In this document: positions 1 through 8,416 of the stretch, piece after piece
Position numbering within the stretch: the stretch's first letter is position 1
Layout: each line of letters opens with the position of its first letter
Origin: Streptomyces deccanensis
GTDB lineage: Bacteria; Actinomycetota; Actinomycetes; Streptomycetales; Streptomycetaceae
Reading direction: 5' to 3'
Assembly (NCBI RefSeq): GCF_022385335.1
Contig: NZ_CP092431.1
Span: 9,920,001-9,984,000, forward strand
DNA length: 64,000 nucleotides
The notes under the pieces: model-generated
What the model was told of the DNA's origin: nothing
Database searches by the model: none
What the model saw: the letters and a program-made list of their open reading frames with translations, nothing else
Translations under genes and position numbers: made by a program

Positions 1-776
1 CGGAGGTAGGCGAAGAGCATCCCGCCCGGACCGTGCCGGCCGGGGCCGCGCTCCACGCCCTCGCCGTAGCCCTGGATCCCCGCGAAGTCGCAGGCGGTGA
101 AGATGTCGTGGCTCTCGGAGACGGTGTACGCGAAATGGTGCAGCGCGGGGCCGGTGTTCTCGACGATCGCCAGGTCCAGGCAGGTGCCCTTGCGGTACAT
201 GAACGCGCCCAGCAGCTTGTCGCCGTGCGCCAGGTACTCGGAGTTGCGGAAGCCGAGTTCGCCGTAGAACGCGCACAGCTCGTACGTGTCCGGCGCGAAG
301 GTCTGGTAGTGGTCCAGCCGCTGCGCGTGCGCGCCCTTGTGGAGCTGGAAGTCGATGTGCAGCCTCGGCCGGGTCTCCATGTGCGCGCAGAGTTCGAGCG
401 GCGTCCCGATGGGGTCGCTGACGTGCAGGGTCCGGCCCTGGTACGGGGCGTCGACCCACTCGGCGGGCAGCCCCCGCTCACGGAACCAGCCGTACGCGAG
501 GTCGAGGTCCTCGTCGAAGAACACCCGGAAACCGATCCTCCGGCACGAGCCCGCGCCCGCCCCCTCGCCCTCGTCGGCCTGTTCCAGTACGAGGCTGTGG
601 TGGCAGGCCTCCGCGAGGCCACGGAGGTAGCAGGTGCGCTCGTCCTCGTCGCTGACGACGAGTCCCAGCACGTTCACGTAGAAGTTCCGGCTCTCGGCCA
701 GATCGGCGACGGTGAGCCGGACATGGCTGGAGCGGGTGATGTTGAAACTCGGGCGCAGATTGACGGGTGGCAGCAT
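1..776 (-). CDS. Extradiol ring-cleavage dioxygenase, homoprotocatechuate 2,3-dioxygenase type (C-terminus cut off by window)
   Basis: Cleaves a catechol-type ring next to the two hydroxyls using Fe(II) or Mn(II). Two VOC modules are visible. Two metal-ligand histidines can be seen, H156 in LDHY and H214 in LHHFAY, followed by a segment (ERGPGRHG) typical of 3,4-dihydroxyphenylacetate 2,3-dioxygenases. The third ligand, a Glu near residue 267 in the family, lies beyond the window edge. The ATG at 776 is the first start after the enolase-like gene 93 bp upstream on the same strand, so the two probably form one operon. Substrate is inferred from family resemblance only; another substituted catechol is possible. 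Confidence 0.85.
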   Translation of the reverse strand, partial: MLPPVNLRPSFNITRSSHVRLTVADLAESRNFYVNVLGLVVSDEDERTCYLRGLAEACHHSLVLEQADEGEGAGAGSCRRIGFRVFFDEDLDLAYGWFRERGLPAEWVDAPYQGRTLHVSDPIGTPLELCAHMETRPRLHIDFQLHKGAHAQRLDHYQTFAPDTYELCAFYGELGFRNSEYLAHGDKLLGAFMYRKGTCLDLAIVENTGPALHHFAYTVSESHDIFTACDFAGIQGYGEGVERGPGRHGPGGMLFAYL

Positions 777-869
777 GCTGGTCTCCGTGCTCGGATCGGC
801 TCTGTAGTGTCGCTGGCTTGATTTCAGTGTCGCGCGGCCGGTTTTCGGCTCTGCGGTGACGGCCCGGAT

Positions 870-2180
870 CTACGGCTCGGCCGTCAGGGCGTCGGAGCCG
901 GCGAAGGTGAACGCGGACCACCCGCTGAATTCCGCGGATGCGCCGAGGGACTCCTCGATGCGCAGGACCTCGTTCCACTTGGCCATGCGCTCGGAGCGGG
1001 TGAACGAGCCCACCTTCAGCTGGCCGGCGTCCCAGCCGACGCTGAGATGGGCGATGGTGATGTCCTCGGTCTCGCCGGAACGCGCCGAGACGACCGTGCC
1101 GAAGCCGGCGTCCTTTCCGGCACGCAGGGCCTCGTACGCCTCGGTGATCGTCCCGGCCTGGTTCGGTTTGACGAGGACGGCGTTCACCGAGCCGTCGCCG
1201 GCCGCGGCCTCCACCCGCTTGGCGTTCGTGACCAGGTAGTCGTCGCCGATCACCTGGCAGCGCCGTCCATGGCGCCGCGTGAATTCGAGCATGCCGTCGT
1301 GGTCGTCCTCGCCCACCGGGTCCTCGACGGACAGGATCGGATACTGCTCGATCCAGCCGCCCAGCATGTCGATCAGGGCTTCGGTGTCGAGGGTGCGGTC
1401 GTCCAGAGCGAGTGTGTACCGCCCGCCGCTGCCGAACTGCGACGCCGCGACGTCCAGTGAGATGCCCACCTCGGTCGAGGGGGTGAAGCCCGCGGTCTCG
1501 ATGGCGCGGGTCAGTGTCTCCAGCGCCTCCTCGTTGGAGTCGAAGGCGGGCCAGAAGCCGCCCTCGTCGGCCACGCCCTGGGCCTTCCCGGCCGCGCGCA
1601 TCAGGCTTCCGGCGGCCCGGTAGATCTCCGCGGTCCAGTCCAGGGCATCCGAGAAACTGCCCGCGGCCGGGCACATCACCATGAAGTCCTGGACGTCGAC
1701 CCGGCGGTCCGCGTGGGCGCCGCCACCGAAGATCTGGATCTCGGGCAGGGGGATGCGGACCGGGCGATCGCCCGCCAGGTGCCTCCACAGCGGTACGCCC
1801 GCCGACGCGGCGGCGGCGTGCAGGACGGCCATGGACGTGGCCACGATCGCGTTGCCGCCGAGACGGCTGCGGTCGCTGGTTCCGTCGAGATCCACCAGGA
1901 GCCGGTCGACCGTCTCCTGGTCGACCGCGTCCTGCCCGGTGAGCGCGGGTGCGATCTCGTCGTTCACCGAGCCCACCGCGCCCTGGACGTCGAGCCCGCC
2001 GAAGCGGCTGCCGCCGTCGCGCAGGTCGAGAGCCTCGCCCTGGCCGGTCGAGGCACCCGCCGGTGCGATGGCCCGCCCGATCGCGCCGTCCGCGAGGTGG
2101 ACCTCCACCTCGACGGTCGGCCGACCGCGTGAATCCCACACCCTGCGGCCCTGGAGCTTGGCGATCCGCGCATCTGACAT
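870..2180 (-). CDS. Enolase-family protein, divergent paralogue
   Basis: A 436-residue enolase homologue. The family interconverts 2-phosphoglycerate and phosphoenolpyruvate. Metal ligands are conserved (D243 in SLDVAAS, E286 in SVEDP, D313 in IGDDY), as are E206 in DEGG, the base K338 in VLVKPN, H156 in GGGAHAD and K389. However, the usual SHRSGETED reads SARSGETED, so the conserved active-site His is A366, and the usual NGG before HAD is FGGG. A primary glycolytic enolase would not be expected to carry these changes or to sit in a LacI regulon beside a ring dioxygenase. The ATG at 2180 follows AAAGG; a TTG lies three codons upstream. Expression is probably controlled by the operator at 2322-2337. 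Confidence 0.85.
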   Translation of the reverse strand: MSDARIAKLQGRRVWDSRGRPTVEVEVHLADGAIGRAIAPAGASTGQGEALDLRDGGSRFGGLDVQGAVGSVNDEIAPALTGQDAVDQETVDRLLVDLDGTSDRSRLGGNAIVATSMAVLHAAAASAGVPLWRHLAGDRPVRIPLPEIQIFGGGAHADRRVDVQDFMVMCPAAGSFSDALDWTAEIYRAAGSLMRAAGKAQGVADEGGFWPAFDSNEEALETLTRAIETAGFTPSTEVGISLDVAASQFGSGGRYTLALDDRTLDTEALIDMLGGWIEQYPILSVEDPVGEDDHDGMLEFTRRHGRRCQVIGDDYLVTNAKRVEAAAGDGSVNAVLVKPNQAGTITEAYEALRAGKDAGFGTVVSARSGETEDITIAHLSVGWDAGQLKVGSFTRSERMAKWNEVLRIEESLGASAEFSGWSAFTFAGSDALTAEP

Positions 2181-2321
2181 GCGGTGCAACCTTTCGGAGT
2201 TCGGACGACCGACGACCGTCGGGGAGTCCGTGCCTGTCGTCGGGGGAGGGGCGTCCGCACGACGGGAGAGGTACGGCGGCGCCGAGAGCGCGCGAAGGCT
2301 CGTACATCTCCCCGTCGATAT

Positions 2322-2337
2322 GTGCTAACGATAGCGC
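2322..2337. promoter_or_regulatory. LacI-family operator 1
   Basis: GTGCTAACGATAGCGC, a CG-centred palindrome about 140 bp upstream of the enolase-like gene. One of five copies between 2.3 and 7.2 kb, all flanking the LacI gene at 3245-4276. Confidence 0.7.
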
Positions 2338-2436
2338 AATCGTGCGAACTGCCGACGGCAATGTCAAGAGGCCGGCTGCTCGTCGTTCCTCTTGAGCCGC
2401 CGTGCGAGATGGCTCTCTTGGTGCGGACGACGGTCA

Positions 2437-2452
2437 ATGCTATCGTTCGCAC
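2437..2452. promoter_or_regulatory. LacI-family operator 2
   Basis: ATGCTATCGTTCGCAC, same CG-centred palindrome family, 112 bp upstream of the NADPH-FMN reductase start. The 383-bp region 2181-2563 contains only these divergent control signals; no gene is seen in it. Confidence 0.65.
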
Positions 2453-2563
2453 GATCCCGCTCCGACAAGGACTCCGGCGGGCCCGCGCCGCCTGGATGGA
2501 CGGACAGCACAGGCGAGGCGGGCCCGTCGGACCGGGGCGTGGCGAAAGGAGAGCGAGCCCGTT

Positions 2564-3157
2564 ATGGCAGCCGAGACCTCTGTGACGCCGATGACCCTCA
2601 CCACCGTGGTGGCCAGTACTCGCCCAGGGCGGGTGGGGAGGTCCGTAGCGGACTGGTTCACCACCCGGGCCGCGGAGGACGACCGGTTCGAGTCGCACAC
2701 CGTCGACCTGCGGGAACTCGATCTCCCGTTCTTCGACGAGCCGCATCCGCCCGCCCTGCGGCAGTACACGCGGGGCCACACCCGGGAGTGGAGCCGGATC
2801 GTCGAGGCGTCGGACGCGTTCGTCTTCGTCACCCCCGAGTACAACGGCGGCTTTCCCGCCCCGCTGAAGAACGCGTGGGACTACCTGGTGGTGGAGTGGC
2901 AGCACAAGCCGGCCGCGTTCGTCAGCTACGGAGGCGTCTCGGCCGGCACCCGGGCGGTGCAGATGGGCAAGCAGGTCGTGGCGAACCTGAGGATGCTGCC
3001 GATCGGCCCGACCGTGAGCATCCCGTTCGTCAACGAACTCGTCGAGGACGGAGCGTTCCGGCCCGGGAAGATCCACGAGACCGCGGCCGAGCAGGTGCTC
3101 GACGAACTCGCGCGTACCGCCGGCGTCATGCGCCGGCTGCGCGGCGGAACGTACTGA
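2564..3157 (+). CDS. NADPH-dependent FMN reductase family flavoprotein
   Basis: A 197-residue flavodoxin-fold reductase. It shows an N-terminal phosphate-binding region (VVASTRPGRVGRSV, about residues 15-28) and the family motif TPEYNGGFPAPLKNAWDYL (about residues 89-107). Such enzymes reduce FMN with NAD(P)H and often feed two-component oxygenases or reduce quinones. Here it may support ring oxidation in the LacI regulon, but no partner oxygenase is obvious next to it. The ATG at 2564 follows AAGGAG; a longer open frame upstream overlaps operator 2 and is unlikely to be translated. Confidence 0.85.
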   Translation: MAAETSVTPMTLTTVVASTRPGRVGRSVADWFTTRAAEDDRFESHTVDLRELDLPFFDEPHPPALRQYTRGHTREWSRIVEASDAFVFVTPEYNGGFPAPLKNAWDYLVVEWQHKPAAFVSYGGVSAGTRAVQMGKQVVANLRMLPIGPTVSIPFVNELVEDGAFRPGKIHETAAEQVLDELARTAGVMRRLRGGTY

Positions 3158-3186
3158 CCCGACCGGCGCGTTCGACGGGTGCGGGC

Positions 3187-3220
3187 GAAGGCGCCCGGAG
3201 CGTGGGCTCCGGGCGCCTTC
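3187..3220. terminator. Bidirectional hairpin terminator
   Basis: A 15-bp perfect stem (GAAGGCGCCCGGAGC and its complement) with a GTGG loop lies between the convergent reductase and LacI genes. Confidence 0.75.
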
Positions 3221-3244
3221 GTGTGCGAGTGGGGCCGGCGCGGT

Positions 3245-4276
3245 TCAGCGGGACTTCGGCGAGGTCTTCGCGCGAGGGGGCGCCGTGCTGCCGCGCAGGA
3301 TCAGCGATCCGGGGGAGACCGAGGTGTACGGGCCGTCGTTGTCCGGAGTGGTCTTGAGGCGACGCATCAGCCACAGCGCGCAGCCGGTGGCCATCTCCTG
3401 GATCGGCAGACCGATCGTGGTGAGCCCGGGTCCCCACCAGGAGAACCCCGGCTCGTCACCGAACCCGATCACGGACAGCTCTCGGGGCACCTTCGTGCCC
3501 TGCGCGGACAGTTCCTCCAGCACCCCCCGGGTCAGCTGGATCGATCCCAGCACCAGCGCGGTAGGGGCGTCCGGGCCCGTCAGGAGCCGGCGCACCGTCC
3601 GCCGGCCGTGCTCCACGGACGACGGCGGGCCCAGCTCCGCACGCCCCGCGTCGTCCGGCAGGCCACCCTCGCGCAGCGCGCTGCGGAAGCCGCTCAGACG
3701 CTCCGCGCCGGTGGGCAGTTCCTCGGGTCCGCCCATGTACGCGATCCGCGTGTGCCCCTCGGCGACCAGGTGACCCGTGGCCCGGCGCAGCGCCTCGTGG
3801 TCGTCCACGCCGAACCACTGGGAGCCGAGCGACGGGTGGCGACGCAGCAGTTGCAGATGCGGCACCGTGCGCAGGAGCTTGACGGAGTCGCCGTGCGGGC
3901 GCGCGGTGGGCACGATGATGACGCCGGCCACCCGGGTCGCGGACAGCTCCCGCAGATGGCGCAGTTCCACCATCCGGTCGTCGTCGGTCTCCGCGAGCAT
4001 CAGCTGGAAACCCTCGGCCTCCATGTTCTTGGACAGCTCGTGCGCGATGGTCGAGTAGAAACTGTTGCGGATGTCCGGGATCACCAGCGCGACCACATTG
4101 CTGGAGGCCCCGCGCATCATCCGTGCCGCGCGGTTGCCGACGTACCCCATCTCGGAGGCGGCCTGGCGGACCTTGAACTTGGTCTCCTCGCTGATGCGGG
4201 AATCGTCGGCGAGGGCGCGGCCGACCGTGGAGACGGAGACACCGAGGCGTTCCGCGATGTCTTTGGTCGTGACCAT
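3245..4276 (-). CDS. LacI-family transcriptional regulator of the 1-10 kb cluster
   Basis: A 343-residue repressor. The N-terminal LacI helix-turn-helix is clear (TTKDIAERLGVSVSTVGRAL, about residues 3-22), followed by a periplasmic-binding-protein-like effector domain. The ATG at 4276 is preceded by GGGGG; an in-frame start 13 codons upstream lacks a comparable ribosome site. An operator-like palindrome at 4323-4338 lies 47 bp upstream, suggesting autoregulation. Four related palindromes flank neighbouring genes, so it probably controls the whole cluster. The effector is unknown; despite the sugar-repressor fold, the neighbours are aromatic-type enzymes. Confidence 0.9.
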   Translation of the reverse strand: MVTTKDIAERLGVSVSTVGRALADDSRISEETKFKVRQAASEMGYVGNRAARMMRGASSNVVALVIPDIRNSFYSTIAHELSKNMEAEGFQLMLAETDDDRMVELRHLRELSATRVAGVIIVPTARPHGDSVKLLRTVPHLQLLRRHPSLGSQWFGVDDHEALRRATGHLVAEGHTRIAYMGGPEELPTGAERLSGFRSALREGGLPDDAGRAELGPPSSVEHGRRTVRRLLTGPDAPTALVLGSIQLTRGVLEELSAQGTKVPRELSVIGFGDEPGFSWWGPGLTTIGLPIQEMATGCALWLMRRLKTTPDNDGPYTSVSPGSLILRGSTAPPRAKTSPKSR

Positions 4277-4322
4277 CTGTGGGCCCCCTAGAGCTGACTG
4301 ATTCCCGTACGTCACTTTCCGT

Positions 4323-4338
4323 GTGCCAACGATAGCGC
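4323..4338. promoter_or_regulatory. LacI-family operator 3 (autoregulatory)
   Basis: GTGCCAACGATAGCGC, CG-centred, just upstream of the lacI start at 4276. Confidence 0.65.
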
Positions 4339-4391
4339 ACCTGTTGCGCTCCGTGGTCGGGGAGGAGAGGTGCGGGGCTGATCGACAGTGC

Positions 4392-4407
4392 GTGCTAACG
4401 TTAGCAT
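4392..4407. promoter_or_regulatory. LacI-family operator 4
   Basis: GTGCTAACGTTAGCAT, near-perfect palindrome 52 bp upstream of the FAH-family gene start at 4459. Confidence 0.75.
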
Positions 4408-4458
4408 TACTGAAGGGATCGTGCAGCCGTCCGTGGCTGCCAGGCCATGGAGGTATCC

Positions 4459-5238
4459 GTGCGGATCATCAGGTATGCCGCCGAGGGCGTGCGTCATTAT
4501 GGAGAACTACTTCCCGGGAACGCCGGAATCGCGAGATGCGAGGGGGACCCTTTCACCGGACTGTCCCCCACCGGGCACGTCGACGACATCGGTGACGTCG
4601 TCGTTCTCGCACCGCTGGAAGAGCCCCGGATCTTCGGTTTCGCCTACAACTACGCCTCACACGTCGACGAGACCGATCGTGAGGTCCCGGAAGTTCCCGT
4701 GTGCTTCATGAAGCCCAGTACGGCGGTCATCGGCCCGGGTGACGCCATCGTCTATCCGGCGGAAGGCGAACTCATCCATTTCGAAGGCGAGTTGGTCGTC
4801 GTCATCGGGAAAAGGGCCCGCCATGTGAAGCCCTCGGAGGCGCACGAGTACATTCTCGGCTACACGTGCGGCAACGACGTCAGCGACCGCGTCGTCCAGC
4901 GCAGGGAAAGCGCCTTCGGCACGCTCCTCATCGGAAAGGGGCAGGACACTTTCGCCCCCCTCGGACCGGTCGTCGCGACCGAACTCGATCCTTCGGCGCT
5001 GACACTCACGACCCGGGTGAACGGGGCCGTCACGCAGTCCGCGAGCACGGCCGACCTGCTGCTCGCCGTCCCCGACATCGTCAGTTACCTCAGCCGCTAT
5101 CTGACGCTGCTGCCCGGTGACGCGATCATGACCGGTACGCCCTCCGGCGTCGGACCGATCCGTCCCGGGGACGAGGTCGAGGTGGAGATCGAGGGCATCG
5201 GCGTCCTGCGCAACCCTGTCGTGGCCGAGAGCCTCTGA
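4459..5238 (+). CDS. Fumarylacetoacetate hydrolase family protein (HpaG-like isomerase/hydrolase)
   Basis: A 259-residue FAH-fold enzyme. Metal-binding acidic residues are visible in HFEGELVVVIG and GYTCGNDVSDR, and the family signature is at MTGTPSGVGPIRPGDEV near the C-terminus. The family includes 2-hydroxyhepta-2,4-diene-1,7-dioate isomerase and 5-oxopent-3-ene tricarboxylate decarboxylase, which act after homoprotocatechuate ring cleavage. That fits the dioxygenase at 1-776. GTG at 4459 is chosen because GGAGG (4449-4453) sits five bases before it; the ATG at 4447 overlaps that ribosome site. Confidence 0.88.
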   Translation: MRIIRYAAEGVRHYGELLPGNAGIARCEGDPFTGLSPTGHVDDIGDVVVLAPLEEPRIFGFAYNYASHVDETDREVPEVPVCFMKPSTAVIGPGDAIVYPAEGELIHFEGELVVVIGKRARHVKPSEAHEYILGYTCGNDVSDRVVQRRESAFGTLLIGKGQDTFAPLGPVVATELDPSALTLTTRVNGAVTQSASTADLLLAVPDIVSYLSRYLTLLPGDAIMTGTPSGVGPIRPGDEVEVEIEGIGVLRNPVVAESL

Positions 5239-5267
5239 CGCGGACGCCCGCCGGGCGACCACGCACC

Positions 5268-5302
5268 GGGGCCTGCCCACCGCTCGGCGGTGGGCAGGCC
5301 CC
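5268..5302. terminator. Hairpin terminator after the FAH gene
   Basis: A 15-bp perfect stem (GGGGCCTGCCCACCG and its complement) with a 5-base loop. Confidence 0.75.
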
Positions 5303-5351
5303 GTGGCATGTCCGCGCCGCGCCGACGTCCCCCGCCGGTGACACGGACACG

Positions 5352-5393
5352 CCACTGCGGTGCCCCGGACCGAAGCCCGGGGCACCGCAGTGG
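5352..5393. terminator. Hairpin terminator for the convergent MFS gene
   Basis: A 17-bp perfect stem (CCACTGCGGTGCCCCGG and its complement) with an 8-base loop, just downstream of the MFS stop codon. Confidence 0.75.
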
Positions 5394-5415
5394 CGGAAGC
5401 GCGGTGGGCCGGTCG

Positions 5416-6681
5416 CTAACGGACCGCGTTGTTGAACTCCGAGGTGCGGACGAAGGTCAGGGCGACGACGCCCAGCAGCGGCAGCACCGTGACCTGCAGC
5501 AGTCCGGCCTGCGTCCACCCGAAGGAGTCCACCAGGGCGGCGAAGAGCAGCCCCGAGAAGGCCGCCGGCCCGTAGTAGCCGGTGACGAAGAGGCCGGAGG
5601 CGCGTCCGATCTGGCCGGGGCGGACGGCCCGCTGCATCGCGCTGTTGGTGTTGGGATAGATGAAGCCCAGCCCGAAGGCGCCCATGAGGAAGGCGAACAG
5701 GCACTGCGGCCCCACCGCGGCCTGTGTCGTGTAGATGCACACGCTGATGGCGGAGACGCCCAGCAGGCCGACCATCAGCAGGTTGCGCTGGTTGAAGCGG
5801 TCGCCGAGCCAGCCGCCGAACACCGCCGTCATGCCGCCGAAGCCGAGGAAGCTCATGGCCAGCGCGGCCTGCGTCGGGGCGTAGTGCAGCGAGGTGATGA
5901 GGAACGTCGGGTACAGACCGAGGAACCCGTAGATGGCCACACCGCTGATGACCGCGTGGACGGCCAGGGCGACGGTGTTGCGGTTGTAGGGGGACGCCGA
6001 CATGTACTCGTAGGTCCTGGTCGAGGCGACCTTCTCGACGGAGGTCTCGGTCAGGCCGCTCTTCACGAGGAACAGGGAGACGGCGGCGATCAGCAGTCCG
6101 GCGGCGCCGAACAGGTAGAACGGCGAGTGCCAGGTGCCGTGCATGCTCATCAGCTCGACACCGATCAGCGGCGCGATGAACACACCGATCGAGTAACCCA
6201 CGCCGATCACGCCGAAGGCCAGGCCGCGCCGCTGGGCGAAGAAGGCGCCGATCGCCGCGAAGATGGCGGCGGACTGCATGCCCTCACCGAAACCCGAGAC
6301 GACCCGGTACACCGTCATGTCGGCGAAACCCGTCGCCAGCGGCGTGGCCATCGTGCCCAGGGAGTAGATCACGATGCTGACCAGCAGCACGGTCTTGCGG
6401 CGGAAACGGTCCAGGAGGTAGCCGGCCGGAAGGCCGGCGAGGGCCATGCCGAGCGTGAAGTTCGTCGCCAGCAGCCCGCCCTGCTCCAGGGAGAACCCGT
6501 ACTCCTCGCGGATGTTGGGCAGCAGGGGAGGGAAGACCTGGCGGTCCATCGCGTTGACCATGTAGGAGAGGACGATCAGCAGGAATCCCACGCCGATCAT
6601 GGGGCGGGAAAGGGCGCGCCGGTCGCTTTCCTGGGTTTCGGCGGACACCGCGGTGGTGTCGACTTGCGCTGCGTGAGTCAT
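5416..6681 (-). CDS. MFS transporter
   Basis: A 421-residue major facilitator with about 12 hydrophobic segments. The MFS motif between helices 2 and 3 is visible as GYLLDRFRRK (about residues 83-92), with a related motif GGWLGDRFNQR after the central loop. It probably imports the substrate of the surrounding cluster, an acid or aromatic compound, though the substrate cannot be read from sequence. ATG at 6681 is preceded by CAGGAG; the much longer open frame upstream has no membrane character. Operator 5 lies in the shared divergent promoter region. Confidence 0.9.
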   Translation of the reverse strand: MTHAAQVDTTAVSAETQESDRRALSRPMIGVGFLLIVLSYMVNAMDRQVFPPLLPNIREEYGFSLEQGGLLATNFTLGMALAGLPAGYLLDRFRRKTVLLVSIVIYSLGTMATPLATGFADMTVYRVVSGFGEGMQSAAIFAAIGAFFAQRRGLAFGVIGVGYSIGVFIAPLIGVELMSMHGTWHSPFYLFGAAGLLIAAVSLFLVKSGLTETSVEKVASTRTYEYMSASPYNRNTVALAVHAVISGVAIYGFLGLYPTFLITSLHYAPTQAALAMSFLGFGGMTAVFGGWLGDRFNQRNLLMVGLLGVSAISVCIYTTQAAVGPQCLFAFLMGAFGLGFIYPNTNSAMQRAVRPGQIGRASGLFVTGYYGPAAFSGLLFAALVDSFGWTQAGLLQVTVLPLLGVVALTFVRTSEFNNAVR

Positions 6682-7411
6682 AGCGGCTCCTGAAGGGGAA
6701 TGGGCCACGGCGAGCCGCGGCGGACGCGTCGCCGGTACGGGGCCGTACGGGCGACGAGAGAAGCGGCGAGCGGAACACGGACCGGCGTCGACGGCGGCTC
6801 TGTGCCGTCGACCGGCGAAATAGGGGGGCGCGGCGGGCTCCTGGGCGGTCGGACACCGCATGCGGAATTCAGCCTTGTATCGCCCGTCGGGGACGTCCGT
6901 GGCTATGACGTCTTCGACAACCGGACTTCGTGCGGACACTTCTCGGTCGCACGGTCGGCGCTGGCAGAAACCATGAAGGGAAGTACCGGGCGCGTCAAGA
7001 CGCGCACACCGCTTTTCTTCGCCGACCCCTGTTTTCTCCGTGACGACCCGGTTCCTCCGCCCGAAAAGGGGCCTGCTGCCTCGGTCGCGGCGATCGGCGC
7101 ACGTCGCACTCTTGACGCGACGAAGACCCCGAATGCTATCGTTAGCATCGCGTGGCTGTGACAAAGTGATCCGACATGTCCTGGGATCCCGTGATCCGTT
7201 CCAGGGACGTACCGCGGCGCCTGCCCGACCACAAGTCGGCGGGCGCCGACGAGACCAGCGCCCCCACCGAGCCACCCCCGGGCGACCGACGGCCCATCGG
7301 ACATGCCGCCGGCCGCCCTCCCGGGTGGCGATCAACCCGCTCACCGGACGCGACCGGGCGCGCAGCCCGACCGTCCGCCGCGGCCGTACGACTCTGCGAG
7401 GACGACCTGCC
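6682..7411. promoter_or_regulatory. 730-bp divergent promoter region
   Basis: No convincing gene is seen between the MFS transporter and the dehydrogenase. The only clear element is LacI operator 5 at 7133-7148. The open frames here lack ribosome sites and family features. Confidence 0.5.
7133..7148. promoter_or_regulatory. LacI-family operator 5
   Basis: ATGCTATCGTTAGCAT, CG-centred palindrome matching operators 1-4, 264 bp upstream of the dehydrogenase-kinase-cupin genes. Confidence 0.7.
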
Positions 7412-8416
7412 ATGAACCGACCGAGCCGACCGGGCACCGTGCTGCTCACCGACTACGCCTGGCCCGACGACGCCGTCGAGCGATCCGTCATCGAGAAGGC
7501 GGGCCACACCCTGGTGACCGGCCCCGCCGGGCCCGCCTCCGCCGAGGCCATCGAGAACCTGGTGGCCGAGCACCGGCCCGCCGGCATCCTGACGTGCTGG
7601 GCCCCCGTCTCCGCCACCGCGATCGGCGCCTCGCCGGACCTGCGGATCGTGGCCAGGCTGGGCGTCGGCCTCGACAACATCGCCGTGCGGGCGGCCACCG
7701 ACCGGGGCGTCTGGGTCACCAACGTGCCCGACTACTGCGTCGAGGAGGTCGCGGACCACGCCGTCGGCATGGTGCTGGCCTGGACCCGGGGACTGGCCCT
7801 GTTCGACCGGGACGTCCGCGCGGGCCGCTGGAACCCCGCCAGCGCCCGACTGCGCCGACTGTCGACGCTGACCTGCGGCGTCGTCGGCTACGGGCGCATC
7901 GGCCGCGCCACCGCCGGCCGCCTCGCCGCGTTCGGCTGCCGGATCCTGGCCCACGACCCGTACCCGCCGAAGGACACCCCCGGAGTCGAGATGGTGGGCC
8001 TGGAGGAACTGCTGCGCCGCAGCGACGTGGTGATCCTCCATGTCCCGCTCACACCGGACACGCACCACCTCGTCGGAGCCGAGCAGCTGGCGCTGATGCA
8101 GCGGGGCGGCCTGCTCGTCAACGTCAGCCGGGGCGGCCTGGTCGACACCGACGCGGTGATCAAGGCGCTCGCCAGTGGACACCTGGACGGGGCCGCCCTC
8201 GACGTCCTGGAGAGCGAGCCGCACGTCCCCGACGGACTGCTGGCCCAGCCGGGCGCTCTGCTCACCCCGCACGTGGCCTTCTCCTCCGACGCCTCGGTCA
8301 CCGAGCTGCGCCGCAGAGCCGCCGAGGAGGTCGTACGGATCCTGGAGGGCGAGACACCGGCCCACCCCTGCAACAGCCCCCAGACCCTGACCGCCGGTTC
8401 GGGCGGCCCACGATGA
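7412..8416 (+). CDS. D-isomer-specific 2-hydroxyacid dehydrogenase
   Basis: A 334-residue NAD(P)-dependent dehydrogenase that interconverts a 2-hydroxy acid and a 2-oxo acid. The Rossmann motif GYGRIG is near residue 155. The catalytic Arg (NVSRGGLVD), Glu (VLESEP) and His (LTPHVAF) are all present. There is no ACT or other regulatory domain, so it is not a full-length serine-pathway phosphoglycerate dehydrogenase; glyoxylate/hydroxypyruvate reductase activity is one possibility. Its stop codon overlaps the kinase start (ATGA), showing translational coupling. Confidence 0.88.
   Translation: MNRPSRPGTVLLTDYAWPDDAVERSVIEKAGHTLVTGPAGPASAEAIENLVAEHRPAGILTCWAPVSATAIGASPDLRIVARLGVGLDNIAVRAATDRGVWVTNVPDYCVEEVADHAVGMVLAWTRGLALFDRDVRAGRWNPASARLRRLSTLTCGVVGYGRIGRATAGRLAAFGCRILAHDPYPPKDTPGVEMVGLEELLRRSDVVILHVPLTPDTHHLVGAEQLALMQRGGLLVNVSRGGLVDTDAVIKALASGHLDGAALDVLESEPHVPDGLLAQPGALLTPHVAFSSDASVTELRRRAAEEVVRILEGETPAHPCNSPQTLTAGSGGPR

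Noticed and set aside
478..2367. Long Arg-rich open frame antisense or shifted to the enolase gene
   Set aside because: Low-complexity Arg/Gly/Pro composition typical of shadow frames in high-GC DNA; no domain or ribosome site.
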